Assembly: GCF_014636295.1 (NCBI RefSeq) | Contig: NZ_BMEC01000010.1 | Coordinates: 207,762-271,761 of the forward strand | Reading direction: 5' to 3' | Length of the DNA: 64,000 bases | Source of the DNA: Marivirga lumbricoides | Lineage (GTDB): Bacteria > Bacteroidota > Bacteroidia > Cytophagales > Cyclobacteriaceae | Shown: positions 43,168 to 52,847 of the stretch, one piece after another | Layout: every line of letters begins with the position of its first letter | Position numbering within the stretch: position 1 is the stretch's first letter | Program-made: the position numbers and the translations under genes | Notes under the pieces: generated by a model | Databases searched by the model: none | Told to the model about the DNA's origin: nothing | Seen by the model: only the letters and a program-made list of their open reading frames with translations

Positions 43168-44208
43168 ATGAAATTGAACGATTCTCCACATAAAAGGCTA
43201 AATATACTCACCAATGAATGGGTACTTGTATCTCCTCACAGAAATAAAAGGCCCTGGCAGGGTAAGCAGGAGGATTCTGTAGTAGAGCAGAGAAAAAATT
43301 ATGATGAGCAGTGCTACTTGTGCCCAGGAAATACCCGTAATGGAGGTGAGCAGAATGAAGAATATACTAGTACCTTTGTATTTAATAATGATTTTGCTGC
43401 TTTACTTCCCACTACAGCAGATCAAACTCGCTACGAGGAGGGCTTGCTCTTAGCGGAAGCAGAAACCGGTGAATGTAGGGTGATATGTTTTTCTCCGGAC
43501 CATTCTCTTACCATGGCTGAAATGTCCGTACCTGCTTTGGAAGAGGTAGTGGCTACATGGAAAGCTCAATTTGAAGAATTAGCTGAGAAACCTTCTGTAA
43601 ACAATGTTCAGATTTTCGAGAATAAAGGAGCTATTATGGGATGCAGTAATCCTCATCCGCATGGGCAAATATGGGCACAAAATAGTATACCTCTGGAAAT
43701 ACAAAAGAGAACAGAAACGCAGCAAACTTATTTTCAGAAGCATGGGAGGAGTCTGTTATCACAGTATTTAAAGCAGGAAATATCTGAAAATAAACGCATT
43801 GTCACTAAAAATGATCATTTTGTAGCTTTAGTACCTTTTTGGGCTGTTTGGCCTTATGAAATTATGATAATACCTCTAAGACATTTTTCCTCTATTGCTG
43901 AGATGGACCAATCAGAGCAGCAATCTTTTGCAATGATTTTAAAAGAGGTAACTGTGCGCTACGACAATTTATTTCAAACTTCATTTCCTTACTCCGCAGG
44001 TATGCAGCAGCGGCCAACGGATGGAGAGAAGTATGAAGGATGGCACTTCCATTACTCTTTTTATCCTCCGCTACTAAGATCAGCTACAGTAAAAAAATTT
44101 ATGGTCGGCTATGAAATGTTTGCCAATCCCCAGAGGGATATTACTGCGGAAACAGCAGTAGAAACTTTAGCGTCACTTCCTACTCAGCATTATAAACTAA
44201 CTCAATAA
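43168..44208 (+). CDS. galT: galactose-1-phosphate uridylyltransferase
   Basis: HIT-superfamily transferase of the Leloir pathway, 346 residues from the ATG at 43168. An upstream in-frame ATG at 43132 lies inside galK and is rejected. The nucleophile motif is CSNPHPHGQIWA, and the RLNILTNEWVLVSPHRNKRPW N-terminus, CYLCPGN zinc-type motif and GWHFHYSFYPP are all family-typical. The gap to galK is 10 bases and to the symporter 8. Confidence 0.95.
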   Translation: MKLNDSPHKRLNILTNEWVLVSPHRNKRPWQGKQEDSVVEQRKNYDEQCYLCPGNTRNGGEQNEEYTSTFVFNNDFAALLPTTADQTRYEEGLLLAEAETGECRVICFSPDHSLTMAEMSVPALEEVVATWKAQFEELAEKPSVNNVQIFENKGAIMGCSNPHPHGQIWAQNSIPLEIQKRTETQQTYFQKHGRSLLSQYLKQEISENKRIVTKNDHFVALVPFWAVWPYEIMIIPLRHFSSIAEMDQSEQQSFAMILKEVTVRYDNLFQTSFPYSAGMQQRPTDGEKYEGWHFHYSFYPPLLRSATVKKFMVGYEMFANPQRDITAETAVETLASLPTQHYKLTQ

Positions 44209-44216
44209 GATTTCAC

Positions 44217-45890
44217 ATGAGCTTTTCCACTTTAGATACCATCATTTTTATTTCCTATGCCCTGCTTATAGTATGCATTGGGCTTTGGGTTTCCCGCAAA
44301 AGAGGCAAAACCTCAGAGGATTATTTTTTAGCAGGTAAATCACTTCCATGGTGGGCAGTAGGAGCTTCACTCATTGCAGCTAACATTTCTGCTGAGCAAT
44401 TTATAGGTATGTCCGGCTCAGGTTTTGCTATTGGTCTTGCAATTGCCTCCTACGAATGGATGGCAGCGATTACTCTTATTATTGTAGGGAAGTATTTTCT
44501 ACCCATTTTTATTGAAAAAGGGCTATACACTATTCCGGAGTTTATTGAAAAGCGATTTAGCAAAAGCCTTAAAACAATTTTAGCAGTTTTTTGGATCGCA
44601 CTTTTCGTTTTTGTTAACCTAACTTCGGTGTTGTACCTGGGAGCAATAGCATTGGATACAATTTTAGGAGATGGCTCGGGTAATATTTTTATGATATCCA
44701 TTTTTGGACTGGCTATTTTTGCTGCAGCTTATTCTTTGTATGGTGGTTTGTCAGCTGTAGCATGGACAGATGTTTTACAAGTGGTTTTACTATTGCTGGG
44801 AGGAATAATCACTACGGTAGTCGCATTGCAAACAGTTGATCCTGATGGGTCTTTTTTAGGCGGTATAAGAACTATTTACGAAAAGGTGCCGGAGAAATTT
44901 TCTATGATATTAGAGAAAGGCGAGCTGATTACACCTAATGGAAAAGATGCATGGTGGGATTTGCCAGGGCTAGCAGTGCTTATTGGAGGGCTTTGGGTAG
45001 CGAATCTATATTATTGGGGATTTAATCAATATATCATTCAAAGGACTTTAGCTGCAAAAAGCTTAAAGGAAGCGCAGAAAGGGATAGTCCTGGCGGCTTT
45101 TTTAAAGTTATTCCTTCCTTTAATTGTCGTTACTCCCGGCATCATTGCTTTTGTGATGAATTCGGGCCCTTCAGGCGTAAATTTAGAAACTGCTGATCCT
45201 TCTTTCCTCAAGGCTGCAGGTGGGGTTATTAATGATAATGCAGCACCATGGCTGATCAAGTCTTTTATTCCTAATGGGTTGAAAGGTCTGGTTTTAGCTG
45301 CCCTTGCTGCAGCCATTGTTTCATCATTGGCCTCAATGTTAAATTCTACTGCTACAATTTTTACCATGGATATCTACAAACCCTACTTTGGGCAGCAGAA
45401 AAGTGAAAATCATTTAGTAAATGTAGGAAGGGTAACTGCAGCTTTAGCTTTGATGGTTGCTGTTGTATTGGCTCCTCAATTGAAGAGCCTGGAACAGGTT
45501 TTTCAATATATTCAGGAGTATACAGGAGTGGTGAGTCCGGGAATACTGGCGGTATTTATGTTAGGATTGTTCTGGCGTAAAACTACGGATAAGGCTGCAA
45601 TATGGGGTGTTGTTTTATCTATTCCGATTGCACTTTACTTTAAAGTAGGTCCGAATGAATGGTTAGAAAGTGAATTGTTCGTTACCCTCCCATTCATGCA
45701 TCAGATGATGATCACCTGGATTCTTTCTTCAGTACTCATTATGATAATTAGTTGGTTTGAAACGAAAGGAAAAGATCATGAAAAGGGTATATTAATCAGT
45801 TCCCAGCTCTTTAAAACCAGTAAATCATTCAACATAAATGCCTGGATAATTATTGTGATTTTAATAGCGCTCTACTGGTTTTTCTGGTAA
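44217..45890 (+). CDS. sodium:solute symporter, probable galactose transporter (SGLT-like)
   Basis: Inner membrane SSS-family symporter of 557 residues with about 14 hydrophobic segments. Typical features are SEDYFLAGKSLPWWAVGASLIAANISAEQF split over the first helices, GLYTIPEFIEKRF, and YGGLSAVAWTDVLQ. The position after galK-galT indicates uptake of galactose or a galactoside with sodium. It completes the operon: transport, phosphorylation, uridylyl transfer. Confidence 0.92.
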   Translation: MSFSTLDTIIFISYALLIVCIGLWVSRKRGKTSEDYFLAGKSLPWWAVGASLIAANISAEQFIGMSGSGFAIGLAIASYEWMAAITLIIVGKYFLPIFIEKGLYTIPEFIEKRFSKSLKTILAVFWIALFVFVNLTSVLYLGAIALDTILGDGSGNIFMISIFGLAIFAAAYSLYGGLSAVAWTDVLQVVLLLLGGIITTVVALQTVDPDGSFLGGIRTIYEKVPEKFSMILEKGELITPNGKDAWWDLPGLAVLIGGLWVANLYYWGFNQYIIQRTLAAKSLKEAQKGIVLAAFLKLFLPLIVVTPGIIAFVMNSGPSGVNLETADPSFLKAAGGVINDNAAPWLIKSFIPNGLKGLVLAALAAAIVSSLASMLNSTATIFTMDIYKPYFGQQKSENHLVNVGRVTAALALMVAVVLAPQLKSLEQVFQYIQEYTGVVSPGILAVFMLGLFWRKTTDKAAIWGVVLSIPIALYFKVGPNEWLESELFVTLPFMHQMMITWILSSVLIMIISWFETKGKDHEKGILISSQLFKTSKSFNINAWIIIVILIALYWFFW

Positions 45891-45946
45891 AGCAATAAAG
45901 TGAAAAGGAGATTGAATAATAGTTGGAGTTGTTGCTTATATCTTTA

Positions 45947-47470
45947 TTATTTTATAGCAGCCATCTCCAACAGATCTTCTAAATATTCTCTACTATTGGA
46001 AAGCCTGGGTACTTTATTCTGCCCACCCAGCTTACCTCTTTTACGCATCCAGTTATAGAAAGTACCTGCCGGTACTTCATGAATTATTAACCGCTGTAGC
46101 GCAATATCTTTATGCCGTTTGGCATCATAGTCAGAATTGATTTTTCTTAACTCAGCATCTAACTGATCAGCAAAACTCTCAGTATTAGCAGGAGCTTTCC
46201 CAAATTCAATTACCCACTCATGCGCACCACTTTTATTATGCGAAAGATGTTTGGGAGCAGCCGTAAAATTGTCTACTGTTACGCTTTCTCTTTTACAAAC
46301 CTCTGCAATTGCTTTTTCAGCGTTCTCTATCATTAATTCCTCTCCAAAAGCATTAATGAAGTGTTTGGTTCTACCACTAATTTTTATTCTATACGGATCT
46401 AAAGAGGTAAACCTTATAGTATCTCCAATTCTGTAGCGCCATAGACCAGCATTAGTAGTGATTACCATCTCATATATTTGGTTCAGCTTTACATCATGCA
46501 GTTGAATGGTTTTAGGTTGTTCGTCTGCGGCATCTTCGATAGCTATGAATTCATAGAAAATCCCATAATCCAGCATCAGCAACATTTCATCAGAATTGAG
46601 TTGATCCTGGATGCCAAAGAAGCCTTCTGAAGCATTGTAGGTTTCAACATAATTCATCTTTGGTGACTTAATCAAATCCTGAAAAAGAGGCTTATAAGGG
46701 ACGAAAGACACTGCCCCATGCATAAAAAGCTCAAGGTTGGGCCATACTTCTGAAATGTCACTTTTTCCTGTAATCTCCAGGATTCTTTGAAGCAGAACCA
46801 CTGTCCAGGTAGGTACACCCGAAAGACTGGTAACATCTTCTTTTAATGTAGCCTGTGCCATGGCCTCAATTTTGCTTTCCCATTCATCCATCAAAGCAAT
46901 TTCCAGACTTGGTGTCCGGATGATTTGTACCCAGAAAGGTAAGTTTTTCATGATTACTGCGGAAACATCACCATAAAAGGAATTGGAATTGTTATCAAAC
47001 TGATTTACCTGCTGACTGCCTCCGATACTCAGATTTTTGCCAGTAAATAATCTTGATTCAGGGTTATTATTGAGGTAAATGGAAAGTAAGTCTTTACCAC
47101 CCTTAAAATGACAGTCTTCCAGTGCTTCATCGGAAACTGGTATAAATTTGCTGCGATCGTTAGTGGTGCCTGATGATTTTGCAAACCATCTGATTTCCGT
47201 AGGCCACAAAATGTTCTGCTCTCCTTTTAGCAATTCATCTATATAGGGAAATATTTCTTCATAAGTATGAAGGGGGACTGTGTTTTTGAAAGAATCATAG
47301 CTTTTAAGCTCCTCAAAATCGTATTTTTTGCCAAATTTGGTGTTTCGCGCCCTGTAGATGAGCCTGTTAAGTAGCTCACTCTGAACTTCATGAGGATATT
47401 TAATAAAAAGCTCCACTTCGTGGATCCTCTTTTTCATTACCCATGTCATGATAGAATTCAGAAATTCCAT
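45947..47470 (-). CDS. GH3-fold (auxin-responsive GH3 family) adenylating protein
   Basis: 507-residue member of the GH3 acyl-acid-amido synthetase family, an ANL-like adenylating fold. Motifs are the phosphate loop AKSSGTTNDRSKFIPVS, the YNASEGFFGIQD motif, and YRIGDTIRFTSLDPYRIKIS with GRTKHFINAFGEEL. Plant members conjugate amino acids to hormones; bacterial substrates are mostly unknown. Family residues for ATP binding are retained, so activity is plausible. It follows lptB by 4 bases on the minus strand. Confidence 0.88.
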   Translation of the reverse strand: MEFLNSIMTWVMKKRIHEVELFIKYPHEVQSELLNRLIYRARNTKFGKKYDFEELKSYDSFKNTVPLHTYEEIFPYIDELLKGEQNILWPTEIRWFAKSSGTTNDRSKFIPVSDEALEDCHFKGGKDLLSIYLNNNPESRLFTGKNLSIGGSQQVNQFDNNSNSFYGDVSAVIMKNLPFWVQIIRTPSLEIALMDEWESKIEAMAQATLKEDVTSLSGVPTWTVVLLQRILEITGKSDISEVWPNLELFMHGAVSFVPYKPLFQDLIKSPKMNYVETYNASEGFFGIQDQLNSDEMLLMLDYGIFYEFIAIEDAADEQPKTIQLHDVKLNQIYEMVITTNAGLWRYRIGDTIRFTSLDPYRIKISGRTKHFINAFGEELMIENAEKAIAEVCKRESVTVDNFTAAPKHLSHNKSGAHEWVIEFGKAPANTESFADQLDAELRKINSDYDAKRHKDIALQRLIIHEVPAGTFYNWMRKRGKLGGQNKVPRLSNSREYLEDLLEMAAIK

Positions 47471-47474
47471 AGTA

Positions 47475-48206
47475 TTACAGTTTACGTTTCAGTTCGAAAT
47501 GCTTTCCTAAATAAACCCTTCTTACCTGTTCATCATTTGCTAAATCCTCAGCAGAACCCGCTTTCAGCAATTTACCTTCAAACATAAGGTAGGCTCGATC
47601 GGTAATGGATAAAGTTTCATTAACGTTGTGATCTGTAATTAGGATGCCAATATTCTTCTGTTTTAGTTTGCCAACTATTGTTTGAATTTCTTCCACGGCT
47701 ATGGGGTCCACACCCGCAAAAGGCTCATCCAGCAATACAAATTTAGGGTCCATGGCCAGTGCCCTGGCAATTTCTGTTCTTCTCCTTTCACCACCGGAAA
47801 GCACCATCCCTTTGTTTTTTCTTACGTGAGTCAGGCTGAATTCTTCCAGGAGGGATTCCATTTTTTCCACCTTGTCTTTCTTGCTGATTTTCCTCATCTC
47901 CAACACAGCCATTAAATTTTCTTCCACTGTTAAGGAACGAAAAACAGATGCCTCCTGGGCTAAATAGCCTACGCCTCTTTTGGCGCGCTGGTACATCGGT
48001 AATTTGGTGATGTTTTGCTCATCCAGAAATATTTCACCTGCATTAGGCTTTACCAAACCTACTATCATATAAAAAGAGGTAGTTTTACCGGCTCCATTTG
48101 GCCCTAATAGTCCTACAATTTCTCCCTGCTCTACACTTACAGAAATATGATCAACTACAGTTCTGCTTTTGTATTTTTTAACAAGGTTATCAGCTCTTAA
48201 AATCAT
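47475..48206 (-). CDS. lptB: LPS export ABC transporter ATPase
   Basis: ABC ATPase of 243 residues with Walker A GPNGAGKTTSF, Q-loop AQEASVFRSLTVEENLMAVL, signature LSGGERRRTEIARAL, Walker B FVLLDEPFAGVDP and H-loop ITDHNV. The ASVFRKLTVEEN-like stretch and ERRRTEIARAL are LptB hallmarks, so it powers lipopolysaccharide transport with LptF/G, which are not in the window. It lies between recJ and the GH3 gene on the same strand. Confidence 0.94.
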   Translation of the reverse strand: MILRADNLVKKYKSRTVVDHISVSVEQGEIVGLLGPNGAGKTTSFYMIVGLVKPNAGEIFLDEQNITKLPMYQRAKRGVGYLAQEASVFRSLTVEENLMAVLEMRKISKKDKVEKMESLLEEFSLTHVRKNKGMVLSGGERRRTEIARALAMDPKFVLLDEPFAGVDPIAVEEIQTIVGKLKQKNIGILITDHNVNETLSITDRAYLMFEGKLLKAGSAEDLANDEQVRRVYLGKHFELKRKL

Positions 48207-48275
48207 AAGTGTTCTCTATTTTTACCAGCAAACCAAGCAACAAACGTACCTGACTAAGCAAAGTAACAAAAATAA

Positions 48276-49982
48276 TTATTGAAAGCGGATATCTTTCAGG
48301 TAAAGCTGTAAAGATTTATGGCCATTGTACTCATTTTCCTGAATAGTAAAAGCTAATTGAAAGTTCTCCGAAGTTTCAAGCTGCTCCTTAAAATGTGCCA
48401 TTCCAAAGCCTATTGCTTGTAAACTCTTAGCGCCATTTTTGTCTTTCACTGTAATTTTCAAATGCTTCTCCTTCAAAATTCTCACGCTTTCACACAGCTC
48501 CAGGTTTTTGGCCGCAAAAACAGGTTGCATATTACCCGGCCCAAAAGGATCCATTTGTGTGAGTATATTATAGAAGCGGGGGGTGATTTGCTCAAGTTCA
48601 ACATAACTGTCAATATGGACTTTTGCCTGTAGTTGTTCTTCAGTAATAGTAGAAGTTACCACTGAATTAAATTTTTCAGTAAACGCGGCAATGTTTTCTA
48701 TAGGCATGGTAAGGCCTGCAGCATGTGTATGGCCACCAAACTGGCTAAGTAATTCAGCGCAGGATTCTATGGCCGCATGAATATCAAATCCATTTACAGA
48801 TCGTGCAGATCCGGTAGCTTTTCCATTTGATTCTGTTAGAATAATGGTAGGGCGATGAAACTGTTCAATACATCGGGAAGCTACGATTCCAATTACTCCT
48901 TTGTGCCAACCTTCCTGATAAAGTACTGTTGATTTGGCAGACTTAAGCACCTCATCTGAATTAATTTTTTCTATAGCTTCTGCGGTTATATTCTGGTCAA
49001 AATCTTTCCTTCTGTTATTTTTTTCACTTACCTGCGTGGCAATGATGGCAGCCTCATCCTCGTTTATAGAGGCTAAAAGTTTAACAGCCAGGTGAGCATG
49101 GTCAATTCTTCCTGCAGCATTAATTCTTGGGCCTAGTTGAAACACAAGATTTGAAATAGTGATTTTTCCTTTTAAGTCTGCAGAGTCCAGTAATGCTTTA
49201 ATTCCTGGTCGTGGGTTGAAATTGATTTTTTCTAATCCATAAAATGCCAGAATTCTATTTTCACCCGTTACGGCAACAATATCAGCAGCAATACTTACAG
49301 CAACTAAGTCAAGGAATTCGAAAGCTCTATGTTCTGGTAAGTTATTACTTATGCAAAAAGCCTGAATAAGCTTAAAACCTACTCCACAACCGGAAAGCTC
49401 TTTAAAAGGATAAACACAATCAGCTCTTTTAGGATCAAGTACAGCCTTAGCTGCTGGTAAAGTCTCACCTGGTAAATGGTGGTCGCAAATGATGAAGTCA
49501 ATATCTTTCTCGGCAGCGTAAGCTACTTTATCTATCGCTTTAATGCCGCAATCCAGGCTTATGATGAGCTTGTATCCGTTTTCAGCAGCATAATCAATAC
49601 CCTGAGATGAAACTCCGTAACCTTCTGCATATCTGTCAGGAATATAGTAACCTACTTTATCATAAATAGAGCATAGAAAACTGTACATCATAGCTACAGA
49701 AGTACTTCCGTCTACATCATAATCACCATATACCAAAATGCTTTCTTGCTGTTCAATTGCCAGCTGAATTCTCTCCACTGCTATTTGCATGTCCTTCATT
49801 AAAAAAGGATCATGAAGCTGGTCAAGTTCAGGCCTGAAGAAGTTCTTAGCCTTTTCAAAAGTATCGATCCCTCTCTGTAACAGGATGTTTGTGAGTACTG
49901 GGTTAACGTTAATCTGATGAGAGAGACTTTCTATTTTATTAGCTTCTGAAACTTGAGAAAAAATCCATTTTTTGACTTCCAT
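48276..49982 (-). CDS. recJ: single-stranded-DNA-specific exonuclease RecJ
   Basis: 5'-3' ssDNA exonuclease, 568 residues. The DHH domain motifs are VYGDYDVDGSTSVAMM, ISLDCGIKA, ICDHHLPG and SGCGVGFKL. The DHHA1 part has GSARSVNGFDIHAAI and FGGHTHAAGLTM, and a C-terminal OB-like region follows. A TAATTTTG element (minus strand, 49994-49987) fits the -7 consensus only four bases from the ATG, so the mRNA may be nearly leaderless. Just upstream is a 316-base gap without a gene. Confidence 0.95.
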   Translation of the reverse strand: MEVKKWIFSQVSEANKIESLSHQINVNPVLTNILLQRGIDTFEKAKNFFRPELDQLHDPFLMKDMQIAVERIQLAIEQQESILVYGDYDVDGSTSVAMMYSFLCSIYDKVGYYIPDRYAEGYGVSSQGIDYAAENGYKLIISLDCGIKAIDKVAYAAEKDIDFIICDHHLPGETLPAAKAVLDPKRADCVYPFKELSGCGVGFKLIQAFCISNNLPEHRAFEFLDLVAVSIAADIVAVTGENRILAFYGLEKINFNPRPGIKALLDSADLKGKITISNLVFQLGPRINAAGRIDHAHLAVKLLASINEDEAAIIATQVSEKNNRRKDFDQNITAEAIEKINSDEVLKSAKSTVLYQEGWHKGVIGIVASRCIEQFHRPTIILTESNGKATGSARSVNGFDIHAAIESCAELLSQFGGHTHAAGLTMPIENIAAFTEKFNSVVTSTITEEQLQAKVHIDSYVELEQITPRFYNILTQMDPFGPGNMQPVFAAKNLELCESVRILKEKHLKITVKDKNGAKSLQAIGFGMAHFKEQLETSENFQLAFTIQENEYNGHKSLQLYLKDIRFQ

Positions 49983-50298
49983 GTAGCAAAATTAAAAGGC
50001 TAAATGATAAATTGAAGCCTTGAAGCTTGAATAAAAATGAATTTACATATTATTCATGGGAAACTCACATAATACCCGCGTGATTGTAAAGCATCAAGAA
50101 AAGATTGCTTGAAGTTAATAGAGTTAAAGTTTTTATCTGCAAAACAGGATGGATAGGCTATATAATTTAAAATATCTAGCTTAAGTGGTATATTTTTCAC
50201 AAATTAATGAGATTATAATTTTTGCCCGAAGGGTTGTACTACACATTTCTAAAATAAATGTTGTATTTAATTATTTTAAAGCTGATTAAGAAGTTAGA
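49983..50298. other. gene-free AT-rich gap between recJ and the histidine kinase
   Basis: 316 bases between divergent genes. I find no reading frame longer than about 11 residues with a plausible start, no strong hairpin and no tandem repeat. Apart from the recJ -7 element at its left end I see nothing assignable. Confidence 0.6.
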
Positions 50299-51705
50299 AT
50301 GAATAGTTCTGTAATGATGAAATTTAATGTGATAAAAGGAAAACTCATCCTTTTTATGATCCTAATTCTTACAGCCTCAGTCACTATTCTTACCATAAAT
50401 TATTACTCATTAAAAATAAATGCCTCTATAAGGGCTTATATTAATGGTGAATCTCTCTATGCCAAAGGCCAAAAAGACGCAACGTATTACCTGAGTAAAT
50501 ACCTTTATTTCTCAGATAGTTCTTACATTTCACAATATCAAAAGGCTATATCTATTCCTGTTGGAGATAAAATGGCCAGAGTAATATTGGAAAATGATGG
50601 CGATGAGCAATTGGTGCGTAAGTATTTTATACAGGGTAATAACCATCCGGAAGATATAGATAACATGATATGGTTATTTAAAAACTTCAATGAAGTTGGT
50701 TTTTTCCAGGAGATACTTAAAATATGGATTGAAGCAGACTCAAATATTGAGGAGTTAAGTGGATTAGCGGATGATATTTTTTCCCAAACAGAGGGTGGTA
50801 AATTGGCCAACAAGGATGAAAAAAAATTCTATCAGGGTAAACTATCCTCCTTAAATACAGAGCTCTCTTCTGAACAGTATAAATTTTCAGCCACATTAGC
50901 GGAGGTTGGAAGAAAAGTTGAAAAATACCTATTGTATTTTAATTTCATTGTTATTATTATCATTCTGTTCAGTACGCTGGTAGTAATTTATTTTATTTTA
51001 AAAAGACTGGACAATCAAAATAGAAAGCTCAAAATTATTAATCACGAGCTGGATAAATTTGTGTACAGTACTTCTCACGATTTGCGCGCTCCCATCAGTT
51101 CTTTAAAAGGGTTAGTGTATTTAGCATGCAGAGAGAAAGATCCGGAAAATTTAAAGACTTATTTTAAATTGATGACAGAGTCATTGGAGCGACAGGATAA
51201 TTTTATTAGTGAGATCATTGACCTTTCCAGAAATAAAAGGATTGAGGTATCATTATCTGTATTTAAACCGGGACCTTTAATTGATCAGGTAATAGAGAAC
51301 CATCAGTTTATGCAGAATGCCAAAAAAATATCTTTCAAAAAAAAGATAGAAATTTCTCAATTGAAAATGGATAAATCAAGATTTATGATCATTGTTAATA
51401 ACCTTGTTTCCAATGCCATCAAATATCATGATTCAAGAAAGTTAAATAAATTTATTAGAATAGAACTTAAACGGCAGGAGGGTAAAATTCATCTTGAAAT
51501 TTCTGATAATGGCATAGGAATAAAGCCTGAACACAAAGAAAAAATATTTGAAATGTTCTTTGTTACTCAAAATAAATCAAAAGGGTCTGGCCTGGGCCTA
51601 TATATTGTTTCCGATGTATTGGGGAAAATAGGAGGTATAGTAAAGCTGGAATCAGAATGGGAAAAAGGGTCGAAATTTATTATACAATGGCCAGATTTTG
51701 AGTAA
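50299..51705 (+). CDS. membrane-bound sensor histidine kinase
   Basis: 468 residues. Two membrane helices (about 14-36 and 211-235) enclose a roughly 170-residue extracytoplasmic sensor region with no recognised domain. There follows a dimerisation domain with the phospho-accepting His in VYSTSHDLRAPISSLKG, and the ATPase domain with N-box NNLVSNAIKYHD, G1 DNGIGIKPEH and G2 KGSGLGLYIV. No response regulator is adjacent, so it is an orphan kinase; the degenerate receiver at 55.3 kb is not an obvious partner. Confidence 0.93.
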   Translation: MNSSVMMKFNVIKGKLILFMILILTASVTILTINYYSLKINASIRAYINGESLYAKGQKDATYYLSKYLYFSDSSYISQYQKAISIPVGDKMARVILENDGDEQLVRKYFIQGNNHPEDIDNMIWLFKNFNEVGFFQEILKIWIEADSNIEELSGLADDIFSQTEGGKLANKDEKKFYQGKLSSLNTELSSEQYKFSATLAEVGRKVEKYLLYFNFIVIIIILFSTLVVIYFILKRLDNQNRKLKIINHELDKFVYSTSHDLRAPISSLKGLVYLACREKDPENLKTYFKLMTESLERQDNFISEIIDLSRNKRIEVSLSVFKPGPLIDQVIENHQFMQNAKKISFKKKIEISQLKMDKSRFMIIVNNLVSNAIKYHDSRKLNKFIRIELKRQEGKIHLEISDNGIGIKPEHKEKIFEMFFVTQNKSKGSGLGLYIVSDVLGKIGGIVKLESEWEKGSKFIIQWPDFE

Positions 51706-51709
51706 TTGC

Positions 51710-51733
51710 GTATTTTTAATTGTATTAAAATAC
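51710..51733. terminator. AT-rich hairpin between histidine kinase and cdd
   Basis: GTATTTTTAAT 51710-51720 pairs with ATTAAAATAC 51724-51733 (one bulged T) around a 3-base loop. It overlaps the last codons and stop of the convergent cdd. Confidence 0.45.
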
Positions 51734-52198
51734 AAAAGAGAAAGGGAATAAATCTGATGGGCTATTTATTAAAATAAAATCGCCATTAGCATCAGTAAAC
51801 AGAAGCTCAAAGCTTTGCTGGTGCCTTTTCTCAAACTCAAGCATTACCTGACGGCATCCTCCGCATGGTGGAGCACTTCGTAAATTTTCTTCTTTACCTT
51901 TTGTGGCACAAATAGCCATTCTAACAAATTTTTGCTCAGGTGCCTGAATGCCTGAACGATACATTGCTACTCTTTCAGCACATAGGCCAGCCGGAAAGGC
52001 AGCGTTTTCCTGATTGGTACCCGTTATAATTTCGCCATTCTCCAATTCAATGGCACTACCCACAGTGAAATTAGAATAAGGTGAGTAGGAACTTTTTCGA
52101 GCTTCAAGAGCTTCCTTCCATAATATTTGATGCTTTTCAGGAAGATCTTCAAAAGAAGCGAATTTTTGATAGGGTATATTGATATTTAAATTTTCCAA
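51725..52198 (-). CDS. cdd: cytidine deaminase
   Basis: Zinc enzyme converting cytidine to uridine, 157 residues. The zinc site is intact: CAERVAMYRSG with Cys-Ala-Glu and PPCGGCRQVMLEF with the two further cysteines (Gly replaces the common Ala in PCGAC). SYSPYSNFTVGSAIE is the substrate-binding segment. It is monocistronic; the 204 bases upstream contain no gene. Confidence 0.93.
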   Translation of the reverse strand: MENLNINIPYQKFASFEDLPEKHQILWKEALEARKSSYSPYSNFTVGSAIELENGEIITGTNQENAAFPAGLCAERVAMYRSGIQAPEQKFVRMAICATKGKEENLRSAPPCGGCRQVMLEFEKRHQQSFELLFTDANGDFILINSPSDLFPFSFVF

Positions 52199-52402
52199 AC
52201 TGATAAATGCTTTCTTATAAATTTTAAAAAGATGTGTTCCGAGAAACGAATTCCTGTATCATTTGTTTAAACGTATCTTATTAGATCTTCATCAACGGAT
52301 ATAAATTATTTAAATCTACAATTACCTTACATATAAGTTTCAATTTTTTTATTGCCCTCATAAAAATACAATATTTACAGCCTATTGCGTTAAAGAAATG
52401 TT

Positions 52403-52786
52403 ATGCGAATTATTTATTTTCTCTTAGTAGTTATTTTAATGGCCTCTTGTGCTAAAAAGCCAATAAGCCAAAGTGGTAATTCTTATCAGAATCCTTCGAG
52501 CTTAAATCCTGGTCAAGCTGATCCCAATTATGGAAGATCACCAAAAAGGCAGCAAAGGGTTTTCTTTGGGCTGTTTAAGAAAAAACAGAAATCGCCTTTT
52601 GGAGATCAACTAATTGTAGAATATAAAGAAAGGATGAAAGAGAATGCAAAGGAAGCTCGCAAAAGAGAAAAGGAAATGCAGAAACCTCAGTATTCTGACC
52701 CCTCCTATTTTGGACATAAGAAAAAGCCTAAGAAGAGATCTCCCGATAAAATGAAATTTTGCAAAGAGTGTGGCATCAGGCACTAG
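52403..52786 (+). CDS. small basic lipoprotein, unknown function
   Basis: 127 residues: lipoprotein signal (ILMASC, Cys16), a Ser/Asn/Pro-rich linker, then a strongly basic Lys/Arg-rich region and a terminal CKECGIRH with two Cys and a His. I do not recognise a family. Such a positively charged lipoprotein could bind peptidoglycan, lipid A or nucleic acid (speculative). The 204-base region upstream is gene-free. The next gene follows in the same direction with its own promoter-like element. Confidence 0.72.
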   Translation: MRIIYFLLVVILMASCAKKPISQSGNSYQNPSSLNPGQADPNYGRSPKRQQRVFFGLFKKKQKSPFGDQLIVEYKERMKENAKEARKREKEMQKPQYSDPSYFGHKKKPKKRSPDKMKFCKECGIRH

Positions 52787-52825
52787 GTTTTTCATATAAA
52801 TACTTCTGTTTTTACATTTAAGCAT

Positions 52826-52833
52826 TATCTTTG
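52826..52833 (+). promoter_or_regulatory. candidate -7 element for the following small gene
   Basis: TATCTTTG fits TAnnTTTG, 14 bases before the ATG at 52848. No clear -33 TTG at the right spacing. Confidence 0.4.
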
Positions 52834-52847
52834 TCAAAATTCTATTG

